Part shown: positions 56,701 through 64,000 of the stretch, in pieces | How the letters are laid out: every line of letters starts with the position of its first letter | How positions within the stretch are numbered: position 1 is the stretch's first letter | Notes under the pieces: model-generated | What the model was told of the DNA's origin: nothing | Database searches by the model: none | Seen by the model: only the letters and a program-made list of their open reading frames with translations | Assembly: GCA_013339765.2 (NCBI GenBank) | Contig: CM023452.1 | Location: 158,294,977 to 158,358,976, forward strand | DNA: 64,000 bases | Reading direction: 5' to 3' | From: Haemaphysalis longicornis | Lineage: Eukaryota; Arthropoda; Arachnida; Ixodida; Ixodidae | Translations under genes and position numbers: made by a program

Positions 56701-57539
56701 TCGGCATAGTCAAAAGTTTGAAAGAAACGTGCTGAGGGCGTGGCCTTCGAAATGTGGTTGACCAAGTTAATTTAGCGACATTGTCCGTACTTAGCCTGTG
56801 ATCGTGTTGAGTATTGTATGATTGTCACAATTCTTGGCGGTACATTAAGGCTACGACCACAAGCCTCGTTTCTATTTGTGAAGAAAAACGGACATGTTAA
56901 TCTCCGTTTCCGCTGCTTATCTGCCTGGGCACAGTGTGAGCGAACTTTTGGTTTTTTGTTGATTTTTTTTGGCGAAGATGATCGGAACGAACAGGCGTTT
57001 CGAACGCAGTGAAAATTTCTTTATACTGTCCATGCCTAAATGTCGCAACACTTTACCATTTACTAGCTTAAGATCAACGAGACTCTTCGGCAACTTACGC
57101 GACGAAAGGACAAAATACCTTGTTTCAAGCTAGTTTAGTCTCCTTACAATAAATATTACAGGGCGTTCAACGTTACGCCATCTTTTCTGCGACCAAGTAT
57201 TCAAAATCGCAAGAGTATAAGAGATTTATTTTTGAAAATCAATCAAATGAACAAACGGGAACAGCCGTATAAACGGGAACGTAAGTCGATACCTTTTATT
57301 AAAAATCTAGCTATACTCACCTCTCGTGTTATATAGCAGCCTTTACACGAATCTGAGTCGTCGTCTGGCACCCTGTAGTGGGAATGTTTGTCAAAGCTGA
57401 TTTTTCCCGATCCAAAACCAATACTGGGTAATTTTTTGTGTTGTTGTTGCTGTATACTTTGTGTTCTTTCTTGTGCAGCCGACCAATCCAAACATTTCTA
57501 TTTGGACAACCACCGCGGCTGATTTGTTTGGCATTTCAA
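50731..57539. other. long intergenic interval, no gene recognised
   Basis: Mostly AT-rich. Polyadenylation-like AATAAA motifs are scattered (for example 53888 and 55386). A 113-codon minus frame at 53637-53296 with a GPDGTVMYFVQGEVNEG stretch is the most protein-like, but has no family I know. Short direct repeats of TCATAAAGATTAGTT lie at about 55671-55725. Confidence 0.45.
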
Positions 57540-57905
57540 TTTTTTAGCCTGTTGAAGAATGAGTGGAAGAAGGCGCAGAAGTTTTCTGCTACATCTAGGA
57601 TAAAAGAGTTTAACCTTGCTGAAGGGAACGGCAACATGGCCGCTGTGCGACAGATTAGCGTTTCATGATGAACGCGTGCTGTACTGGAGGGCACACGGAG
57701 AAAGGTTGCTCAAGTGCAAACTGTGGAAAACGTATTGTCGAGGGTTGTAGTGCTGTAATCCGCAACTCGAAGACACCCTCGCAGACTTCGTGCGGGAACA
57801 CCGTGCATGGTGGCTACTGTTGCATTTAAGAAGTGCTGCATAAGTAACTGTCTCGACGGAACTGAGGACGACGCACTATTACACGCAGTCAGCAACAAGC
57901 GAGCG
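57540..57905 (+). pseudogene. pogo-like transposase: HTH N-terminus joined to the C-terminus by deletion
   Basis: Blocks in order: RIKEFNLAEGNGNMAAVRQI (57598-57657), a helix-turn-helix start of the pogo/POGK type; YWRAHGERLLKCK (about 57681-57719); NPQLEDTLADFVREHRA (57759-57809); then, after a frame change, FKKCCISNCLDGTEDDALL (about 57825-57881), the conserved end of this transposase group. The whole DDE catalytic domain between them is missing. Stops at 57666-57671 and near 57750 make it non-coding. Total length is about a quarter of a normal gene. Confidence 0.65.
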
Positions 57906-60900
57906 TGATACTTCCGACGAATGAGTGTCTGGCTTCGATGGTGGCTGCGCGGTGCTGTTGTGGGGAGAAAATTGGCATTTCAGCAATTTTCGGTTGTTTA
58001 CTGTTATTTTTTGCCACCTAAACTTAAAGGGTTTACTGATGGCACCACTTGACCTATAACCCGGTTTGTACGATAGTCAGAAAAAAAAAAACTGTAGTGA
58101 CAACAAAAACTTGTCACCTTTTCCCCTAGAAGAGAGGTGGCAACAAAGTAGGCCAGATGATGCCCGGATAAGGTGTACGCAGATTGAATCCCTTATCGTT
58201 AATGAGAACGATCCTGTTGTGGGACGGGTGAAAATGAACCATATCCACTTGCCGACCTGGGTGTGCTTTTGGCGGGACGGTTGAGACTGTTTCGTGTGAG
58301 TTTTTGCAAATCTTTTTTTTTTGTCCTTGTCGGGTGTGCGTTATCATGGGTTTCAGACGGCTATTAGAAGAACGGGAAAAATCTTTCCGCATACGTCTAC
58401 AACAAAGCTAACGGAACAAGAGCGGCACAAAACTAAACTGAGAGATGCGAAACAATGATTTTATGCCGGCTCCTACGCGCCTCCGTGGTCAATCTAGTTC
58501 CTTTTGTTTTACTCCGATATTTTCAATTTTAATACGCAATTCAATACCGGTCTCTAACAAACCCAGAATAACCCCCCCCCTCCTCCTACTCCCTCCAAAG
58601 TGGATATTATAGACTTCATTATTCTGACGAAGGATAAGCATATGTGGACAACTTTTTTCTTAAGCGTTTTGGAAATTCAATGCAAGGTACTGAACATATT
58701 GCTCTACTCTCTCCAGGAGTACGTGAGAAATTGATTGTGCGGAAATATTCGGAGAGCGGCTTATTCCCTCCGGAAGACTCACCTTCTCTCTTCATATTTA
58801 GTGTTAGTGTTCTTCAAGCATTGATGAGTGTCTAATGGTTTTTCTCCGGTGACTCCATTTATGAAAGTCAATTTGGATGAAGTTCTCACTAGAATGCCAC
58901 AAACGCTCTCACTATAATGGCAAATGAACTGATTTTGTTTTTGTTTAGGCGGCTATAGAATGCATTCATTGCTGCTATATCATTTTATTAATGCGGTTCG
59001 GGCGGTCAAAGAACACCGAGACGGTGAAGAGACAAAAAATATTTTGAGAGATTCTCCAAGTTATCTGACGGGCATATTGCCGCAATTTTTTTCCGAAGGT
59101 AATATGCAACCCCCTGCAGAGGATGCGTTGGTATTCAATGTTCTGTAACGATTTAGGATTTTCTGATAAACCTGAAACAGTGTTGCAGGGTCCCTTTATT
59201 ATCTGCTTAGCTGCAAATTGAATTATCTATATGTCGCTGAGCATGATTTTTTACAGTGTGCATCTACCTACCTTTGAAAAAAAAGGGTGCAACTTGTAGG
59301 TAACATATTTGCTAAGTTGCCGAAGCCATCGGTATATAACTTTAATAAGCCGTTATGTTAAAATAATATTGCAGAATACACACGCACCCAGCATAACCTC
59401 TGCGGCATGTCAAAATATTTGTTGTGCGCTTATTGCTAGACACTACTGTTGGTGCAAGAAATGGCTGCTGAATGAACCCACAAAACGTCTTCCACGGAGC
59501 GCTCATAACCGAAAGACGAAAAAGCGAGCAATGCAGCTTAATTGCACTGAAAATGTGGCCCAGGGTGTTTCTGCAACGATAGGCAAATACATGTAGATTA
59601 CTTGCGCCGAGCTGCAGAGCAACCCAGAGAAGCCACCAAACACAAACTGCGGTGTTGGCAGTCGTTGGCAAACGCCCTTGCACTGTTCCCTGCTTTTCTA
59701 CTCGGATATGCCTACTTTCGCATTCAGCGACGGCATGCGGATGTGCGGGCGCTCTATAGTTCATCAGTGGAGCTCTCATATGGAGATTATACAGTAGATC
59801 TACGCCTCACCCCTCTTCCCGGGAATCACAAATAGTACCGCAGCCGCTGCTCTATTTGGATCAAGACAGGAAGAAGCGAATGTGCGGAAACGTCATGGTG
59901 GTACGAAGATTCGTGGAAATAAGAAAAACGCATGCTTGCGAATAAAACATAATGACACCCAGAGGCTGAGCAAGAGCGACCGCATTTATACACCGGTGAA
60001 TATCTGGCGCATGGATTTTTTCGCACCGCATCAGGATACCCTGGCGGCCCTCGTTCTGACCTCCAGCGCGTGTGCGAATCACTGAGTCTATTCGTAGGGT
60101 ATAAATTCACTATACAAGGGCAAGTCATTTCCCACGACCGGGAAAAATCTTGCATTTCAAAAAGAAAAACAACGTTGTTGGACAAGGAAGGCTGCGAATT
60201 CCTATATAACAGTAATGTAAGCATGCAGAATGGTGGAAAAGACTATTTTTTTATTTTTGTTGCTGCGTTTGCGTGTATAAAACAAAAAAAAAAATCCGAA
60301 GCTGATGTGTTTTTTTCTGCAAATCAGTACTAATAACAGGATTTAAGTGGCCCTAAAAGGCGTTTTGAGCACACTAAATGAACAAACGCAACCGTTAGGT
60401 TCGGTGGTGAACGTCACCTGTGCAATAGCAACAGCTTTTCTAATTGCAGAAGAAAGATTACACTTTTGTAGCAAATTTTGGTGCCGTCTTCCACCCTTTC
60501 CTGCGTTTTTTTTCGGGAGCCGCCATTTCCCTGCAAGTCCGTCATCAAATCTCCTGTAGGCGTCCACACGCCAGAAATCTTTGCAATGGACGGAAGGATA
60601 GACCAGACGGGTGGATGGGTGGGTGGGTGGATGGATGCTAAACATTCGGCTCTAAAATCTCGATTATTGTGAGCCTGAGCTTGCTTATCAACTACTACTG
60701 CCGATGCGTTGGTTCACCTAGCTATGAGACGGAAAGGTATAGAAAACATGCACAAAGCAATGAAGATTTCTGATGGCGCGAAGGTATTTTAAAGATTGAA
60801 ATTTTAAAACCTGCAGACTTTTTTGAACCAACTGATATTGATTTTAAACACATTTCTACCCTGAAATGCACCCTCCATTGTCGATCATGTAAAATGTATG

Positions 60901-61107
60901 AAGCAGTAGCATTATGGTCGGTTTTTTGGCGTCCTGGGCGGACAAATGCACGTTGTGTCATAATAAACCTATACTATAAGTTATTAGCTGAATCGCATCG
61001 AATGAAACAGCAACCAGAACAAGAAAAAAACAACTTCAAAGTATGAACTTCTCATCCTAACTCGGCATTGTGTTTATAAACTGACATGACGCTCAGAGCA
61101 AACATCT
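57906..61107. other. intergenic, no gene recognised
   Basis: Overlapping short frames (up to 145 codons, minus strand 59779-59342) without a known domain. A short GGGT/GGAT repeat lies at 60610-60636. An acidic DTSDE-like stretch just after 57906 may belong to the pogo remnant. Confidence 0.45.
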
Positions 61108-61179
61108 CGTCTACCGGCCGTACTCGTACTCGTACTCGTCTACCATACTCGTACTCGTACTCGTATTCGTCTACCGGCC
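61108..61179. repeat. (GTACTC)n hexanucleotide array between identical 12-mers
   Basis: CGTCTACCGGCC at 61108-61119 and 61168-61179 bracket about seven units of GTACTC, with a CTACCATACTC interruption in the middle. Duplication of the whole block is likely. Confidence 0.85.
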
Positions 61180-61364
61180 ACTCAACGCTACACAGGCCGA
61201 TGCATGGAGACCACTTCAGGCGAATTCCTACACGAACCCAGTGGCCTCTAGTCATTTTCATCCCTAAAATCTTCGCCGATAAGCTGCAAACACTGTGATC
61301 CCCACGCAACCGCACGCACATTATGTGGAAAGGCCAAAAGAAAACCACAGAATAAGACCCCTAC

Positions 61365-61480
61365 CTCAGACATGCAAACATCTAGATCACCGGGAAAACC
61401 TGCTGCGCAGATCCGATTCAGTGCCGCAGCTACACTTTCTCCAGAAGGCCGAAGAGCCTCCATGAGCTGAGCTTTCCTGG
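61365..61480 (-). CDS. candidate internal exon, function unknown
   Basis: On the minus strand a pyrimidine-rich CTTTCCCGCTTTGTCAG could be an acceptor and TCTGAG/GTAGGG a donor. Between them one frame encodes KAQLMEALRPSGESVAAALN followed by RICAAGFPGDLDVCMSE, which looks helical and protein-like. No neighbouring exon could be recognised and I know no family. It could be chance. Confidence 0.2.
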
Positions 61481-61839
61481 CTGACAAAGCGGGAAAGCGA
61501 GCTTAAGCTCTCGTTCTGGGCAAATTTTAAATTATTGCTCAGTCTGGCTCTCAATGCAAGAGCAAAACTAAGTTCTGGATGGAAGAGATTCGTCAAACCA
61601 GTGGGGCTGTCGCTTTCCAAGATTAAGGTCGCCTTAAACTGCATATCCTAGAGCGCTGTTAAATATCGAGGGAGTTCTCCCATCTCACTCAGTTTTTTTT
61701 TGCATTCACGTGTTCCTGGGAATTCACGTTTCTAAACTTTTACTTTTTTTTGTAATGGGAAGTTACATAAAAGTGTCCCGCGGGCAGCATGGAGTTTAAA
61801 CAGTGTTTATAATAAGCAACTTGCAACTAGACACTAATA

Positions 61840-62751
61840 CACTCAAAGCTCGGTAGAGCGAACATCACATTAACGAACTTTTCAGATTAACGACCATTTA
61901 GAAATCCCATGCCGACTGGTTATAATTTTAATGTGAAAATATTTTCTGCTACATACTTCAGACAGCGAACTTTTCAAAATAACGATAGTTTTATTTTGTT
62001 CTGTTCATGTTGACAAACGCCTCAGTACTACTAACTCATATTTTCAATACCAGCGATTCTTATATTTCCGTTAAACAATCGTGGCCTCCCGGAAACGTAT
62101 GCTGGCAGACGGCACGGCAAAGTGCACGGCAAGAAGAGGACGTGTTGCAAATTTCTCCGCCTAAAGCGCGAGCCAATGCGAGACACAGAAGAAAACAAGG
62201 TGAGGAGATGAATCAAAATGAAGCATGGGTGCCTCATCCTTCCAGATAGCCGTGGCTGCTCTATTCGCGCCCCAGCCCAAGTTTTTCTATCGTACCGAAG
62301 CTGCTGAGGTGGCTTGCTGGATATCACGGCCCATCAGCGGAGCTGACAAAGAGGTCATTCTCCAGAGCGTGAGCGTTCAGCATGAAGAAAGCAGTGCGGA
62401 CGGCGTGAACGACGATGCCTCTGGTTGTACCGCGGCAGCACTCGAAGATTGCGACGATCACGTGACGACTGCGGATGTGCTGGACAGCATACGAAAATTC
62501 CGCTTATTTCCGGCAAAAAAATCGGACGGCCGCTGAAGCACTCCACAGGGTTGTGGAAGAGTTGGAGTCCTTCTTCCTGGGAAGCTTTTGCTGCGAAAAA
62601 TGATGTGATGATGCTCTTCTCTACAGGTAGGTCGTTTTAGGCATTGGAATATCATTGTGTTAAATTTAGCGATTTTCGCTAGATCGAACCCTTTAGAATA
62701 ACGAGCAATTTTCCGCGGTCCCCTGAAGTTCCTTATATCGGGATTTCATTG
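61840..62751 (+). mobile_element. Tigger-type DNA transposon, internally deleted, 912 bp
   Basis: The left end CACTCAAAGCTCGGTAGAGCG with TTAACGAAC and AGCGAAC repeats, and the right end CTTATATCGGGATTTCATTG, are typical of Tigger termini (imperfect inverted repeats rich in TATAACGAA). TA dinucleotides flank both ends (61838-61839 and 62752-62753). Only the transposase C-terminus remains between them. Its termini differ from those of the element at 22.9 kb, so a different subfamily is likely. Confidence 0.75.
62225..62640 (+). pseudogene. Tigger-like transposase C-terminus
   Basis: One frame encodes CWISRPISGADKEVILQSVS, an acidic linker and DHVTTADVLDSIRKFRLF. After a frameshift near 62515 another frame continues with AEALHRVVEELESFFLGSF. 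This acidic linker plus helical tail matches the C-termini of Tigger/CENP-B-like transposases as I remember them. The DNA-binding and DDE regions are gone. Confidence 0.65.
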
Positions 62752-62753
62752 TA

Positions 62754-64000
62754 CATTTGGTAATCAATTTAGCAATGCACAATGAACGCAGAGAGCAACT
62801 TACCTGCTCAGGACTTACGTGTGGAGTGCTATAGAGCGTTAACCTGAACAAAACCTGGAACAAAATGCTGACAGCAGCACCTGTTGGAAAGTTCAAGGCA
62901 GAAATGTTCCACAAAAACTACATTCTGGTATCTTTACTGTAACGAATAGTTCCGGTAGAGGCAATGTTGGTTGCATAAGAAACGAAGTCACCATCAAGCT
63001 AAATGGACGGTTTGGGAGCTCTGTAACGCAAAAAATATTTTATGGTTACTTCAGAAAGTGTTCCAGGTTTGCACAACAAAATAAACGCATAGCCAACCTA
63101 CCCACAAAAAAAACACACTGAAGGAAAGGAAGAACAACAAACGAAACTGTTTAAAATCAATTTCTATATAGGCATCTTGTCCAACATAGAAGGTTTCTGG
63201 GCTCTCGTGTAGCCACAGAAATTCGACCGCTTGTGGTAATTTCCTTTTGCAACACTTTCGTCACAGGGCATGTGATAGAAATTCGCTGGTGACTTCCCTG
63301 TATTATCAAAAACTTCATGCTTACAACCATGAAACGGCGCGTTTTGAGCAAGCGCAGCCGAGCAACACGTCTATGGTGGTCGATACAATAATAAACCTCT
63401 CAAAAAAGCAATACCTGAACGCTTGCACTCATGCACAATACTTGAATAGATAACCTGTCGTAGGTGGGCATTGCCGGACACAAAGTAAAGTTTTAGTATC
63501 ATGTTTAGTTGCCTAGCCTCGCGGTGCTATTAATAGTCGTCATATGTATCTTAGAGGTCATCGTCTTGTTCGCGGCGAGTGGTTAAGGCAAAGTCATACT
63601 CAGGAATTCTAGACATCAATTAGATCTTCGTCATCGACTCGAGACAATGGCGACAGGTATGTGGAATTCGCCTCGGGAAGGATTCGCGCTCTCGTATTGC
63701 AACATCTCCGATTATCAATAATGCCTTCCAGAAAATGCGGCGGTCGTGGTACCCTCTCACAAGCAGAGTGTCTTAACAGCTCTAGAAGTAGTGCTAAAGG
63801 TTTGTTTTTACATACGCGAGTGCTTGAAGCCAGAGCTGGAGGTTGTCTATTTGATTTTTTATTTCAAAGACACCGTGTGAGCCGCGGTTACGCTGGTCGC
63901 CGCGAAGCGCGCGCTCAAGAGTGTCTGCCTTTCCTCGGTCGCGGGGTTTTCGACAGTGTTTTTTTTGCAAAGTCCAAATGCGCATGCCAAAGACGCTCGG
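62754..64000. other. intergenic to the right edge, nothing recognised
   Basis: No gene, RNA or transposon end was identified. Frames are under 75 codons. Confidence 0.5.

Noticed and set aside
57664..57831. Cysteine-rich frame (CCTGGHTEKGC...) that could be taken for a small secreted peptide
   Set aside because: A different frame of the same bases matches a pogo-like transposase, and the cysteine frame has no signal peptide.
59342..59779. 145-codon minus-strand open frame
   Set aside because: Composition looks random (rich in C, W and R runs), it is overlapped by plus frames, and no family is recognised.

Overview
The window looks like nuclear DNA of a chelicerate, most likely a hard tick. 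The reasons are dispersed tRNA-derived SINEs that resemble the tick Ruka family, decayed Ty3/gypsy and non-LTR retrotransposons, pogo/Tigger DNA-transposon relics and many microsatellites, with long stretches that have no convincing open reading frame. I see no operons, ribosome binding sites, rRNA, CRISPR arrays or phage genes. I found no intact host gene that I can defend; almost every region with a recognisable coding past is a mobile element carrying stops, frameshifts or deletions.

Layout, left to right. Positions 1-4220 hold a Ty3/gypsy element on the minus strand, cut by the left edge (LTR, gag, nucleocapsid, protease, RT/RNase H). Positions 7201-7723 hold one Ruka-like SINE inserted inside another, each with its own perfect target-site duplication. 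Three or more older Ruka relics lie at about 9.66, 12.6, 18.2 and 43.1 kb. A second copy of the same gypsy family (LTR plus half of gag) is at 13.34-14.31 kb and a third (LTR plus most of gag) at 32.48-34.2 kb, both on the plus strand. At 16.75-16.90 kb a 145-bp insert, mostly a near-perfect 108-bp palindrome, is flanked by a 14-bp direct repeat. At 18.7-19.7 kb a second tRNA-like repeat family lies beside a tandem coding-like repeat of unknown origin; its sister copy is at 45.0 kb.

Tigger/pogo-type remnants lie at 22.92-23.73, 57.54-57.91 and 61.84-62.75 kb, all shortened by internal deletion. A LINE with an RNase H domain (I/LOA-like) runs on the minus strand from 32.2 to 29.65 kb and abuts a THAP-domain exon-like repeat (29.34-29.65 kb) that recurs at 49.57-49.88 kb. 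Two CR1-like LINEs lie at 36.9-38.4 and 39.6-41.9 kb.

The gene products would act only in element replication: gag capsid, zinc knuckle, aspartic protease, reverse transcriptase and RNase H for the retroelements, and DDE transposase for the Tigger/pogo group. SINE copies with Pol III boxes depend on LINE machinery in trans. The most unusual items are the palindromic insert with a target-site-like duplication, the datable SINE-in-SINE nest, the duplicated THAP exon segment and the unexplained tandem coding repeat at 19.1-19.7 kb. Family names rest on motif recognition by eye, not on database searches.
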